Shown: positions 8,577 through 16,747 of the stretch, in pieces
Layout of the letters: the number at the start of each line of letters is the position of its first letter
Numbering within the stretch: position 1 is the first letter of the stretch
Assembly: GCA_038874435.1 (NCBI GenBank)
Contig: JAVZCK010000013.1
Location: forward strand, 1 to 50,607
Length of the DNA stretch: 50,607 bases
Origin: Thermoplasmata archaeon
Lineage (GTDB): Archaea > Thermoplasmatota > Thermoplasmata > Lutacidiplasmatales > SKW197
Direction: 5' to 3'
Position numbers and translations under genes: made by a program
The notes under the pieces: model-generated
Told to the model about the DNA's origin: nothing
Databases searched by the model: none
Seen by the model: the letters and a program-made list of their open reading frames with translations, nothing else

Positions 8577-9251
8577 TTGATAGTGATAAAGGACCTGATG
8601 AAAGTTTATAAGATGGGCAGAACTGAGGTGTTTGCGCTGCGTGGTGTGAATGCGGAGATTAAAGAAGGCGAGTTTGTGGCTGTGGTCGGACCTTCTGGAT
8701 GCGGAAAGACAACGCTTCTCAATTTGATTGGTGGAATTGATTTGCCCACTGCTGGCTCAATCATTGTGAAGGGCACGAACATCTGCAATTACAGTGAGAA
8801 GGAACTTGTGGATTACAGGAGGAGGTATGTGGGAATGGTGTTCCAGTTCTTCAATCTTGTGCCAACACTGACTGCTTATGAGAATGTGGAATTGCCTGCA
8901 TTGCTTGCTGGTATCGAGAAGAAGGCAAGGGAGAAGCGGGTGATGGAGTTGCTGAAGAGTGTGGGAATGGTGGAGAGAGCAGGGCATCTGCCTGATGAGA
9001 TGAGTGGTGGGGAGCAGCAACGGATTGCAATCGCGACTGCACTTGTGAACAATCCCGCAATAATTCTGGCTGATGAGCCGACTGGAGAGCTTGATAAAAA
9101 GACAGGACTGGAGATTCTGGAGCTTTTCAAAGCGTTGCAGAAAAATGAGAAGAAGACACTCATTGTGGCAACGCATGACCCGAGGATAGCTGAGTTTGCA
9201 GATAGAATTTTGCACATGGAAGACGGAAAGATTACTGGGAAGAAAGAATAG
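8577..9251 (+). CDS. ABC transporter ATP-binding protein, MacB/LolD type
   Basis: A 224-residue ATPase with Walker A GPSGCGKTT, Q-loop MVFQFFNLVP, signature MSGGEQQR, Walker B IILADEPTGELD and switch His in ATHD. It would energise the permease encoded just upstream. I prefer the TTG at 8577 as start because GAGAGGTGG ends 6 nt upstream and the protein then begins MIVIKDLMKVY, the usual family N-terminus; an ATG at 8547 would overlap the permease end by 29 bp without a ribosome binding site. The last ~75 bp of this gene recur in decayed form at 10159-10236. Confidence 0.92.
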   Translation: MIVIKDLMKVYKMGRTEVFALRGVNAEIKEGEFVAVVGPSGCGKTTLLNLIGGIDLPTAGSIIVKGTNICNYSEKELVDYRRRYVGMVFQFFNLVPTLTAYENVELPALLAGIEKKAREKRVMELLKSVGMVERAGHLPDEMSGGEQQRIAIATALVNNPAIILADEPTGELDKKTGLEILELFKALQKNEKKTLIVATHDPRIAEFADRILHMEDGKITGKKE

Positions 9252-9309
9252 GGTTTTGTAATTGTTTTAGAGATTAATTATTGCATAATGGCATGAAACG
9301 AAGGAGTGC

Positions 9310-9720
9310 TTACTTTCCTGCAGCGACATTCTCCAGCATTATGTTTAGCTTTTTTTCAATGAATTCTTTTACTCTTTGTGCAATCATATAACACTCTTCA
9401 GCTTCTTCAAGTGTGGGAACATAAAATTCATCTGGATAGCGGATATTCACGGCATAGAATGTGGGGTTTCCTACATCTATGTTTTCAAAATCACTGTCCT
9501 GTGCCTTACAAAGTTCCAGGAGGTACTCAAGATTATGGGTTTTCCCGAAATCCACGCCTTTCAAAACTAGATAAGATTTCAGCAGTTTTTCAACAAATTG
9601 CTGGCAATGAAAACAAACAGCACCTTTGGGAATTTCCTCAGAGGGTAAACACCTCTCATGGATAACAACTTTCCAGTCCTCCATTGCCCTTAACATCCAT
9701 TTTTTCACATCTTCATTCAT
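9310..9720 (-). CDS. HEPN domain protein
   Basis: A 136-residue helical protein of the HEPN family (PF05168-like), seen in VCFHCQQFVEKLLKSYLV and GKTHNLEYLLELC. HEPN proteins paired with minimal nucleotidyltransferases act as toxin-antitoxin-type modules; many HEPN members are RNases. The classical R-x4-6-H active site is not clear: a Lys stands where Arg is often found before the His of KTHNL, so nuclease activity is uncertain. Its ATG overlaps the stop of the nucleotidyltransferase gene by 4 bp, giving an operon. Confidence 0.85.
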   Translation of the reverse strand: MNEDVKKWMLRAMEDWKVVIHERCLPSEEIPKGAVCFHCQQFVEKLLKSYLVLKGVDFGKTHNLEYLLELCKAQDSDFENIDVGNPTFYAVNIRYPDEFYVPTLEEAEECYMIAQRVKEFIEKKLNIMLENVAAGK

Positions 9721-10058
9721 ATTGAGATTCCTTCCTTCATGGCCTCTCTCACCAGAGAGCCAAACATTTTCTTACCGCCCTCAAATTCCTGTTCCGATTT
9801 TATTATCACATCACAATCTATTTTGACTTTGGCTAGAGATTCTCTAATCGTTTTTGAATAGAGCATTTTTTCTTTAACAGAGAGCCGTTCCTTCACCACT
9901 ACAAGCACATCCCAGTCACTCTGAATTTTAAAATCGCCTCTTGCTCTGGAACCGAAGAGAATTATTTGCAAAACCTCAATTGAATTTGCTTTCATCACGC
10001 TGTTTATTTTTTCCTTCAAAACCGAGATTGCTGCTTCTCTGGTGTCTATTTCTCTCAT
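9717..10058 (-). CDS. Minimal nucleotidyltransferase (MNT), partner of HEPN protein
   Basis: A 113-residue MNT-fold protein with LFGSRARGDFKIQSDWDVLVV, containing the GS-x-A-R-G motif and the two metal-binding Asp residues (SDWDV), and a possible third acidic residue in VKIDCDVII. Such proteins may modify (AMPylate) or neutralise their HEPN partner. The gene is first in its two-gene operon. The pair lies between the ABC ATPase gene and a decayed copy of that gene's end, so it may have arrived by insertion or been trapped by a local rearrangement. Confidence 0.87.
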   Translation of the reverse strand: MREIDTREAAISVLKEKINSVMKANSIEVLQIILFGSRARGDFKIQSDWDVLVVVKERLSVKEKMLYSKTIRESLAKVKIDCDVIIKSEQEFEGGKKMFGSLVREAMKEGISI

Positions 10059-10121
10059 TTCACACCATTTTAATCAATGCGTTTGAAGTATTTATTAATT
10101 TTCTCTTCAAGAATTTGGAAG

Positions 10122-10240
10122 GGAGTTGCTGAAAAGCGTGGGAGTGGTGGGGAGCAGCAACGCATGACACAAGGATAGCTGAGTTCGCAGATAGAATTTT
10201 GCACATGGAAGACGGGAGGGTTGGGGAAAAGAAAGTGAGA
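10122..10240 (+). pseudogene. Decayed, internally deleted copy of the ABC ATPase 3' end
   Basis: Three pieces match the gene at 8577-9251 in order. GGAGTTGCTGAAAAGCGTG matches ~8945. Positions 10142-10162 match 9002-9022 exactly. Positions 10159-10236 match ~9169-9245 closely, including TTTTGCACATGGAAGACGG. The second junction falls in the short repeat GCAACG, present at both donor sites (9017 and 9168), as expected from deletion between short direct repeats. No open frame remains. This suggests that a second ABC transporter once lay here, or that a duplication spanned the HEPN/MNT pair. Confidence 0.8.
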
Positions 10241-10269
10241 TGAAATTGGCGAAATCATCTAACAAAAGG

Positions 10270-10277
10270 TTATATAT
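10270..10277 (+). promoter_or_regulatory. TATA box of the cas operon
   Basis: TTATATAT lies 20-28 nt upstream of the GTG start of cas10, preceded by a purine-rich stretch (AAAAGG) resembling a BRE. The spacing predicts a leaderless cas10 mRNA. No similar element is seen before the downstream cas genes, which are packed tightly, so one operon is likely. Confidence 0.6.
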
Positions 10278-10297
10278 TTGTTTCTTATCTCCTTTTT

Positions 10298-12694
10298 GTG
10301 AGCACAAAGGAAGAGGATAAAGTAGCAGAAACAATTAGGATGGCTGCCTTACTCCACGATATTGGAAAGTTTGTCCAGAGGGCTGGAGAGCTGGCGTGGC
10401 ACGAAGATATTAGTGCGAAACTCCTAAGACCTTTTGTTCCTGCGAACCTATTGGATGAAAAGGTTGTAAAAGCGATCCAGTTCCATCATCATGAAAGGAG
10501 GGGATTGAGGATTGATGGGTTGGATGACGATGATAAGGAGATTCTGAAGATTGTACAACTTGCAGATAGATGGGATTCTAGACAGAGAGATGACCTGGAT
10601 GACCCTGATGCTGAAAAGGGCTCACCTACTACAACACCATTGAGCTCGTTTTTTTCGAAGGAAATGCACTACCCAGTGGTAAGGTTTTACCTGCCTTACC
10701 ACTATTGCAAACCGTCGCGGAATCCCCCGTTAGATTACAAAACATGTAAAGCTGGGTTTGAAGAGGGGCTGGCCCAGATTTTGACAAATAAAAATGTTTC
10801 TGCAAAAACAAGGATAGGAGGTCTTCTTGAGTTGCTGAAAGAATACACATACTTTGTTCCGAGTTATACACAAACTACATGCCAGATTTCCCTTTACCAT
10901 CATTTAAAAAGTACATGTGCCATGGCACATGCAATCTATCTCTGGAAAGAAGAAAAAGGGATTGAGGTAATAGAAAAGCCTGACGGGGAACTTGAGAAGG
11001 AAGAAATCTTTTTGTTGGTTTGTGGTGATTTTGTAGGAATCCAGAATTTCATTTATACTATAAAAAGGGGAGCAGAGGAGAAGGAGGCGGGAAAGGGGTT
11101 TGGAAAAAGGTTGAGGGGCAGGTCTCTGCTTGTCCAAATGGTTCAATACTTTGTTGTGAATTATTTGCTTGAGAAACTTGGGTTAGGACAGGAATCTATT
11201 GTGTATTGTTCTGGTGGAAATTTTGCAATTCTTGCGCCTAACATCAAGAGCATAAAGGAAAAGTTAGATGAGGCAGAAAGAGAAATTACACAGTGGTGCA
11301 GGGAAAATTTGGAACCATTGGGAGTGGTAATAGCTACTATTCCATTTAGTGCAAATAACATTCCGAAAAAAGAAGATGAGACATGGGAAATTTGGACTAG
11401 TATTGGACAGAAGCTAGGAGAGAAAAAGCTGAGAAGAGACCGCAACCAGATTGAAAACTTATTTGAGCTTGAAAAAAAGGTAGAAGCTACTTGTTCATAT
11501 TGTGGTGCCCCGAGAGAGAAGAATGCTGAAAAATGTGGTTTGTGTGAAGTATCTGAAATCCTTGGTGAAATTTACAATAAACCAGAAAATCTTGTTATGG
11601 TGTATGGCCCAGGGCGGGGTGGTAGCGGAATTAAGTTCAATGATGTAGGTGTGGAAATTGTTGGAGAAAAAATGTACAAACCAAAAGAAGGAGATGTCTG
11701 CAAATTGCTAGCTAACCAGGAGAAAGAAGAGGCCAAAGGCAAAGATTGGTGGGAGCTTGTAAGCATAGAGTGGCTTTTGGAGAATATAAAGGCAGATGCA
11801 GTACCTAGTAGAGATTATAGGCCTATCTGGCTCGGTAAATCATTTGATGCACTTACAAGCGTAGAGGAATCTGATAAACCAGAGAATGAAGGAGAAGAAG
11901 CAAAGAGTTTTCTCGGTTATCTCCTTATGGATGTAGATAGTCTTGGTGAAAAGCTTAAGAAAGAGATTAAAGTGCTTTCTCACCTTTCTGCTTTTTCTGG
12001 TGAACTTGATTTGTTCTTTACACGCGGGTTGGACTATATAATTGGAAAAGAACTCGGGAGAAAAAATGTATATGTTGTATACTCCGGTGGAGACGACCTT
12101 TTTGCAGTTGCGAGATGGGATAAGGCGATTGCTCTTGCCGAGAAAGTCCAGAAAGAATTTTCCGAATTTTTTGGAAACCAACTTACGATTTCTGCAGGTA
12201 TTTCACTTGCCAGGCCGAGGTACCCAATCTATGGTGCGGCGAGAATGGTGAAGGAGCAAGAAAAAATTGGAAAAGGAAGAAAGGATAGTGAAGGCAAGCC
12301 TGTGAAGAATGCTGTAGGTATCTTTGATGGACCATTGGATTGGGATGGACTGCGAGAAGCATTAGAATTTGGGAACAAGATAGGAAATTGTGAGGAGATT
12401 TCCTCTTCATTTCTCTATCAACTCCTCTTCTTGTTTACAGATAAGGAATTACCTATCACAAAAAGAAATGCAAGAATTGCTTATCAGGTTGCAAGACATT
12501 TTGTCGAAAGAAAGCCAGAGGTTAATAAGTTACTTGAGGACCTGAAAGATAAGTTGTGCCAGATACCTCCTGGAGATAAAGCGGATAAAGAGGAATACCA
12601 TAAAATGGTAGTTGCACTTTCTTATGCATTACTGAAAAGAAGGTTGAAAGAAAAAGAAGAAAGAGAGGTGAATAAAAATGTATCAACAACATGA
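10298..12694 (+). CDS. cas10: Cas10/Csm1, type III-A large subunit with HD and GGDD motifs
   Basis: The 798-residue signature subunit of a type III-A effector. The N-terminal HD domain has ALLHDIGK (~residue 20), the active site for ssDNA cleavage. The first palm region has LLVCGDFVGIQNF, a zinc ribbon lies near residue 400 (CSYCGAP then CGLC), and the second palm carries YSGGDDLFAV near residue 595, the cyclic-oligoadenylate synthase motif. Both activities therefore appear intact. The GTG start fits a TATA box ~27 nt upstream. The 3' end overlaps csm2 by 17 bp. This is the first gene of the operon and should respond to target RNA by making cOA for the CARF proteins encoded downstream. Confidence 0.96.
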   Translation: MSTKEEDKVAETIRMAALLHDIGKFVQRAGELAWHEDISAKLLRPFVPANLLDEKVVKAIQFHHHERRGLRIDGLDDDDKEILKIVQLADRWDSRQRDDLDDPDAEKGSPTTTPLSSFFSKEMHYPVVRFYLPYHYCKPSRNPPLDYKTCKAGFEEGLAQILTNKNVSAKTRIGGLLELLKEYTYFVPSYTQTTCQISLYHHLKSTCAMAHAIYLWKEEKGIEVIEKPDGELEKEEIFLLVCGDFVGIQNFIYTIKRGAEEKEAGKGFGKRLRGRSLLVQMVQYFVVNYLLEKLGLGQESIVYCSGGNFAILAPNIKSIKEKLDEAEREITQWCRENLEPLGVVIATIPFSANNIPKKEDETWEIWTSIGQKLGEKKLRRDRNQIENLFELEKKVEATCSYCGAPREKNAEKCGLCEVSEILGEIYNKPENLVMVYGPGRGGSGIKFNDVGVEIVGEKMYKPKEGDVCKLLANQEKEEAKGKDWWELVSIEWLLENIKADAVPSRDYRPIWLGKSFDALTSVEESDKPENEGEEAKSFLGYLLMDVDSLGEKLKKEIKVLSHLSAFSGELDLFFTRGLDYIIGKELGRKNVYVVYSGGDDLFAVARWDKAIALAEKVQKEFSEFFGNQLTISAGISLARPRYPIYGAARMVKEQEKIGKGRKDSEGKPVKNAVGIFDGPLDWDGLREALEFGNKIGNCEEISSSFLYQLLFLFTDKELPITKRNARIAYQVARHFVERKPEVNKLLEDLKDKLCQIPPGDKADKEEYHKMVVALSYALLKRRLKEKEEREVNKNVSTT

Positions 12695-13109
12695 ACGGAG
12701 AGATTATCGTGGCCATGGTCCACAGAAACAGGAAGAAAAAGTAAACATTGATTTGAAGGGCATGAATTATGAGCAGATCGACCAAAAAGCCGCAGAAATT
12801 GCGGGAGAACTATCTAGAAAAGTGACGCCTAATCAGATGCGGAATGCTTTTGAGCTAATCGCAGGTGCGTTGAAAAAACTGGACCGTGGAAATATAGAAA
12901 CTGTGAAGATGGATTTACTTCTAACCAAGCCGAAAATTGCATACATGGTCAAAGAAGAAAAAAGTATTCCAATGGTAAATTGGTTGCTTGCAGCGATTGA
13001 AAGTGCAATCAAGGCCAACGATGTGGAGACATACAAGAAACTTCAGGCGTTTAATGAGGCATTGTTGGGCTATTTCAAGTATGAGTGCGAAAAAAATAAG
13101 CAGAGGTGA
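12678..13109 (+). CDS. csm2: Csm2, small subunit of the type III-A complex
   Basis: A 143-residue, mostly helical protein with a polar N-terminal tail (~40 residues) followed by a helical bundle including VTPNQMRNAFELI and MVNWLLAAIESAI, a Csm2-type pattern. Csm2 forms the inner filament that contacts target RNA next to Csm3. GAGGTGA lies 5 nt before the ATG. Its size and its place between cas10 and csm3 support the call. Confidence 0.88.
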   Translation: MYQQHERRDYRGHGPQKQEEKVNIDLKGMNYEQIDQKAAEIAGELSRKVTPNQMRNAFELIAGALKKLDRGNIETVKMDLLLTKPKIAYMVKEEKSIPMVNWLLAAIESAIKANDVETYKKLQAFNEALLGYFKYECEKNKQR

Positions 13110-13115
13110 GAAAAA

Positions 13116-13847
13116 ATGAAGTTGAAAGGGAGAATAAAGGTGAATGCTGTGCTTACTGTGGAGACAGGACTGCACATAGGTGGAATGAAAGAGACATACA
13201 GTATTGGGGACCTAGATAACCCTGTGATAAAGATAAAATGGAAGCGAAACAACGAGATGAAAGATTTGCCATACATACCAGGAAGTTCGTTGAAAGGCAA
13301 GATTAGAAGTTTGGTTGAGGAGAAGGAAAAGAATGGCAAGTTTTGCACATGTGCTACTGATTCCTGCACAATCTGTAAACTTTTTGGACCAGGTCCCACT
13401 GGGGAAGCTAAAGGTGGGAAGCCAAGGTTGAAGGTGCGAGATGGATTTTTGTGCAAGGACCAGGAAGCCATGTTGGAAAGTGTTGATTTCGTAGAGATAA
13501 AAATGGAAAATACAATAGATAGGGCAAGAGGAACTGCAAAGAACCCGAGGCAGACAGAGCGAGTTCTACCAGGTACTAAGTTTGATGTGGAATTTGTGAT
13601 TTCATTGTATGAGGGTGATCAACCGAAGGAATTTCTAGAACTTTTGTTTGGAGGGTTGTATATGCTAGAGGATGACTATCTTGGAGGTTCTGGTAGTAGG
13701 GGCTATGGGAAAATCTCTTTCAGCAGCATAAACATATATTATACTGCGGCTGAGGATTATAAGGCAGAGAAGGCCGCCAAAAAGGTTGGAGAGGGAAAAA
13801 CTCTGAAAGAGGTAAATATAAGTGAGATATGCTCCCAAATTAAGTAG
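13116..13847 (+). CDS. csm3: Csm3, backbone RAMP and target-RNA endonuclease
   Basis: A 243-residue RAMP protein. The N-terminus has VETGLHIGG and then SIGDLDNPVIK, where Asp34 aligns with the catalytic aspartate used by Csm3 to cut target RNA every 6 nt. IPGSSLKGKIRSL is the conserved RAMP motif, CATDSCTICKLFG contains zinc-binding-type cysteines, and GGSGSRGYGKI is the glycine-rich C-terminal loop. A GAGGTGA site precedes the ATG. Several copies would bind the crRNA guide. Confidence 0.95.
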   Translation: MKLKGRIKVNAVLTVETGLHIGGMKETYSIGDLDNPVIKIKWKRNNEMKDLPYIPGSSLKGKIRSLVEEKEKNGKFCTCATDSCTICKLFGPGPTGEAKGGKPRLKVRDGFLCKDQEAMLESVDFVEIKMENTIDRARGTAKNPRQTERVLPGTKFDVEFVISLYEGDQPKEFLELLFGGLYMLEDDYLGGSGSRGYGKISFSSINIYYTAAEDYKAEKAAKKVGEGKTLKEVNISEICSQIK

Positions 13848-13864
13848 TGAGGTGTAACCGCCAT

Positions 13865-14770
13865 ATGAAATTGAATGTTGTGAGATTCTATAACTTCTAT
13901 CCAAAATCAGAGTTTCCAGTGCTGCACTCAGATACGGTCTTTGGTGCAGTTTGTAATGCAATTGCCGAGTTGGAAGGTGATGCAGAGCTGGTTAAGATAC
14001 TTGAAAGGATGGAAAAGAACACTGCAGATGGTTTTTGTGTGAGTTCTGGTTTTCCATTTGTGGAAAGTGGAGGACAACTAAGACATCTTATGCCTTTTGA
14101 AGTTTTAAGTTTATCTGAGAAAAAGGAGATGAAAGGGAAATTTGTGGATGTTGAATTTTTTAAGGAAACTAGTAAAGAGATTGATGATTTTATTTATTCG
14201 CCTCCAAAAGGGGTTTACAGAGTAAGAAATCGTGTGGGTAGGGAAATGGAAACGCCTACCACTTTGTTCTCTGTGCCTTATATCATAGACCCGGAAAGGG
14301 ATGTATGGGGTTTCTGGTTTGCATACGCTGGTGATACAAAATTGTGTGAAGAAGCATTTAGATTTTTGAGGGATGAAGGGATTGGTGGCGACAGAAATGT
14401 GGGGAGCAAGTGCGAGAAAATAGAGTTTGCTACACTGGAAGTTTTGGATTCTGGTAACTACTTCACAAATCTTTCTCTTTATGTGCCCGCAGAAGATGAA
14501 TTAAATGGGATAGTTGAAAAGGATTGCTGGTATAAGCTTATCTGTCGTCACGGATGGCGTGAGGTTGATGGTGTGGGCAAAGAATCAAAACCCGCGAGAT
14601 ACTATTTCACAGAAGGAAGTGTATTTTCTACAATTGGGAAGAAGACAGTTTATGGAAAATGTAGCCAGTTTGAGCATCTTAGGGGAGTGTGGTGGTCAGG
14701 GTTAACAATTCCGCTCTATTTCAACAATGTAGAGGGGGTGATTAAATCACTGCAATCAAAGGAAAATTAA
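13865..14770 (+). CDS. csm4: Csm4, crRNA 5'-tag binding RAMP
   Basis: A Csm4-type RAMP of 301 residues starting at ATG 13865, which follows a GAGGTG site by about 10 nt. A GTG in frame at 13847 overlaps the csm3 stop but would add an unlikely MRCNRH tail. The N-terminus reads VRFYNFYPKSEFPVLHSDTV and the glycine-rich loop lies at GIGGDRNVGSKC. Csm4 caps the 5' end of the crRNA and contacts Cas10. The last codons run into the csm5 coding region, where the AGGGGGTGAT sequence appears to serve as ribosome binding site for csm5. Confidence 0.92.
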   Translation: MKLNVVRFYNFYPKSEFPVLHSDTVFGAVCNAIAELEGDAELVKILERMEKNTADGFCVSSGFPFVESGGQLRHLMPFEVLSLSEKKEMKGKFVDVEFFKETSKEIDDFIYSPPKGVYRVRNRVGREMETPTTLFSVPYIIDPERDVWGFWFAYAGDTKLCEEAFRFLRDEGIGGDRNVGSKCEKIEFATLEVLDSGNYFTNLSLYVPAEDELNGIVEKDCWYKLICRHGWREVDGVGKESKPARYYFTEGSVFSTIGKKTVYGKCSQFEHLRGVWWSGLTIPLYFNNVEGVIKSLQSKEN

Positions 14771-15810
14771 CTGCGCTCTCGCCCCTTCTTATCGGTTCTG
14801 AGGAAAAAGGGAAGCTCGGGTATGATTTTGTTGTGAAAGAAGGAATGGCATATCGTGTTGATATACACAAAGTGGTTGGAAAGATTGGAAATCAAGAAAG
14901 AGTGGTGAACGAGTTAGTATCCAAAATGATGGATAGAATGAATCCATTTGATATGGCGTCTTTCCTGAATGATTACAAAGTTCCACCAGACTCTGTTTCA
15001 ATGTACGGAATTGATTCTCAGATTACATCAGCAAAGAGCACATACACTGTCCACTTTTTCATAAAGGATTCTGTGAACAGGGTTTATATCCCTGGCTCTT
15101 CAATTAAGGGTGCAATCAGAACTTACACAGCAGCGAGTAAATTATTGCAGAACAAAAAAGGGAAGCGGGTTGAGGATGTTGGGGAGGAAATTTTTGATTT
15201 GAAAAAGTCCTTTGAACAACCATGGCTTGAACTGTTTCAGCAAAACCTGAAAAGAAGAGACCCTCTCATCAGGGATGCAAAGCCAACGAAAAGCATTTCG
15301 GATGTGCTAACGCTTAGCACAATTGAGATTCATACGGAAAGAGGAGGAACTTTCAGAAGGCAGCAGGGAAAGATATACGGGGAGTTTGTAAAGCCAGGTG
15401 TAGAGTTTGATATTGAGTTTGGAAGGATTGAGAGAAATAAACTGCATGGTATCCTCACTAATGTTGATGCCTATTGCAAGAAAATTGGAGAAATGGAAGA
15501 GGCGTTTTACAGCGAGTATGGAAAAGAAGAGAACTACCAGCACATTGCAGATTTTTATAAGTCTTCTATCAGGAGTTCTGGAGATAAAGAGTATATTTTC
15601 AGGATAGGCATGGGCTCTTCTTTTCTCTGCACTTCTCTTCTACCAGTGCTGAAAGTTCTAGGGTATAAGAATGCAGAAGAGATTTTCAAAAAAGTTCTGC
15701 GGGGAAGGAGGTCTCCATTGGCTATTACAGTGCCCGACTCAAGAAAATTAACTAGCATCGGAGGTAGTTTGTATCCGATTGGCTGGGTTAAATTGACGCT
15801 TCAGGACTGA
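14746..15810 (+). CDS. csm5: Csm5, 3'-end RAMP, with an apparent non-canonical start
   Basis: A Csm5-type RAMP. The conserved first strand, IKGKLTALSPLLIGS, is encoded upstream of every ATG, GTG or TTG in this frame. The frame opens after a TAA at 14743-14745; the first canonical codon is GTG 14833, inside the first domain and too late. A strong AGGGGGTGAT site at 14733-14742 is followed at 14746 by ATC, giving a 355-residue protein beginning (I/M)TAIKGKL. I therefore place the start at the ATC. Other motifs are IPGSSIKGAIRTY (~125) and IGMGSSFL (~285). Alternatives are a sequencing error or a -1 frameshift from csm4 at TTAAAT. Csm5 binds the crRNA 3' region and recruits trimming nucleases. 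Confidence 0.85.
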   Translation: MTAIKGKLTALSPLLIGSEEKGKLGYDFVVKEGMAYRVDIHKVVGKIGNQERVVNELVSKMMDRMNPFDMASFLNDYKVPPDSVSMYGIDSQITSAKSTYTVHFFIKDSVNRVYIPGSSIKGAIRTYTAASKLLQNKKGKRVEDVGEEIFDLKKSFEQPWLELFQQNLKRRDPLIRDAKPTKSISDVLTLSTIEIHTERGGTFRRQQGKIYGEFVKPGVEFDIEFGRIERNKLHGILTNVDAYCKKIGEMEEAFYSEYGKEENYQHIADFYKSSIRSSGDKEYIFRIGMGSSFLCTSLLPVLKVLGYKNAEEIFKKVLRGRRSPLAITVPDSRKLTSIGGSLYPIGWVKLTLQD

Positions 15811-15814
15811 GAAT

Positions 15815-16747
15815 ATGAGTGTGTATCATTTAACCGGCTTGGGACTTAGCCCAGGGGCAGTTACTATGCCACTTTCTTGCGTTTACTATCTTGAAATGGC
15901 CTCACAGGCAGGGTACACCAGCGCCCAAAGGTTCTTTGAGTGGAGTGGAGAGGTGAAGAATGAGGTAGAGAAATACAAAGGGAAGCCAGAAGCGTTGATA
16001 ATGTTTACAACGGAAGATGTGATTAAATGCATGGAAAAGGGTAGGTGTAGAGAGTATAGGGACGAGTGGTTTAACTCATCCAGTGATAAAAAGGACATTG
16101 GCGAAATTATAGATAGATATCTAGAGAAGCTCGAAGAGAACACAATTAGGAGTTTAAAGTATGTGTGCATGGTAAAGGTTGACATCAATGATTTTTCGCA
16201 GACAGTGGAGGTAGTTGGAACCACAATTTCAGCACTGCGAGATAAAGAGATGTGGTTCAATATGGTAGGAGGTGCTAACACAATAAATGCTGCACTACTT
16301 ATTGCGGGTTTGTTATCAGGAGCAAGTACCAGATATTACTATGTGTTCTGTTCTCAAGAGGAGATAAAATACCTGCATCCTAGATGGATTAACTCACCGA
16401 AAGCGTTGGATGCCCAGATGGTAAATAATACAGTAAGGAAGTGGGTGGAATTGCCATTATTTTTCATGGGAATTGAGAGGTTGGAAACTCTTTATGAAAT
16501 ACTAAAAACTCGTGGGGGAAAAATTAATCGTAATGAAGCGACTGGTATTCTCGGAGAAATTCCTATTGAGAAACTCCGTGGAAGAATTCTCATGATTGAA
16601 GATACCACAGTTTCTGCAGGTGTGCTCTTGGAGCGTATAATGGAAATATATGGAAAGATTAAATCTAGGAATGTGCAGAATCTTACCGACTGGAAGAAGT
16701 GGGCTGAACAGCAAGGTATATTGAAGGTGTTGAGGTGGGAAAAATGA
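15815..16747 (+). CDS. CARF-type CRISPR accessory protein without visible HEPN motif
   Basis: A 310-residue protein starting VYHLTGLGLSPGAVTMPL, a Rossmann-like first strand as in CARF proteins, with MVGGANTINAALLIAGLLSG (~150) as the second CARF core motif and YYYVFCS on the following strand. This domain would bind cyclic oligoadenylate. The C-terminal third has a helix-rich stretch, ETLYEILKTRGGKINRNEA, that could be a winged helix. No R-x4-6-H HEPN nuclease motif is present, so it is not an ordinary Csm6/Csx1 RNase. It might be a ring nuclease, a cOA-responsive regulator, or a new effector. It is 4 bp after csm5. Confidence 0.72.
   Translation: MSVYHLTGLGLSPGAVTMPLSCVYYLEMASQAGYTSAQRFFEWSGEVKNEVEKYKGKPEALIMFTTEDVIKCMEKGRCREYRDEWFNSSSDKKDIGEIIDRYLEKLEENTIRSLKYVCMVKVDINDFSQTVEVVGTTISALRDKEMWFNMVGGANTINAALLIAGLLSGASTRYYYVFCSQEEIKYLHPRWINSPKALDAQMVNNTVRKWVELPLFFMGIERLETLYEILKTRGGKINRNEATGILGEIPIEKLRGRILMIEDTTVSAGVLLERIMEIYGKIKSRNVQNLTDWKKWAEQQGILKVLRWEK

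Noticed and set aside
14833-15810. csm5 starting at GTG 14833
   Set aside because: It would delete the conserved first strand (TALSPLLIGS) that is encoded upstream in the same frame.
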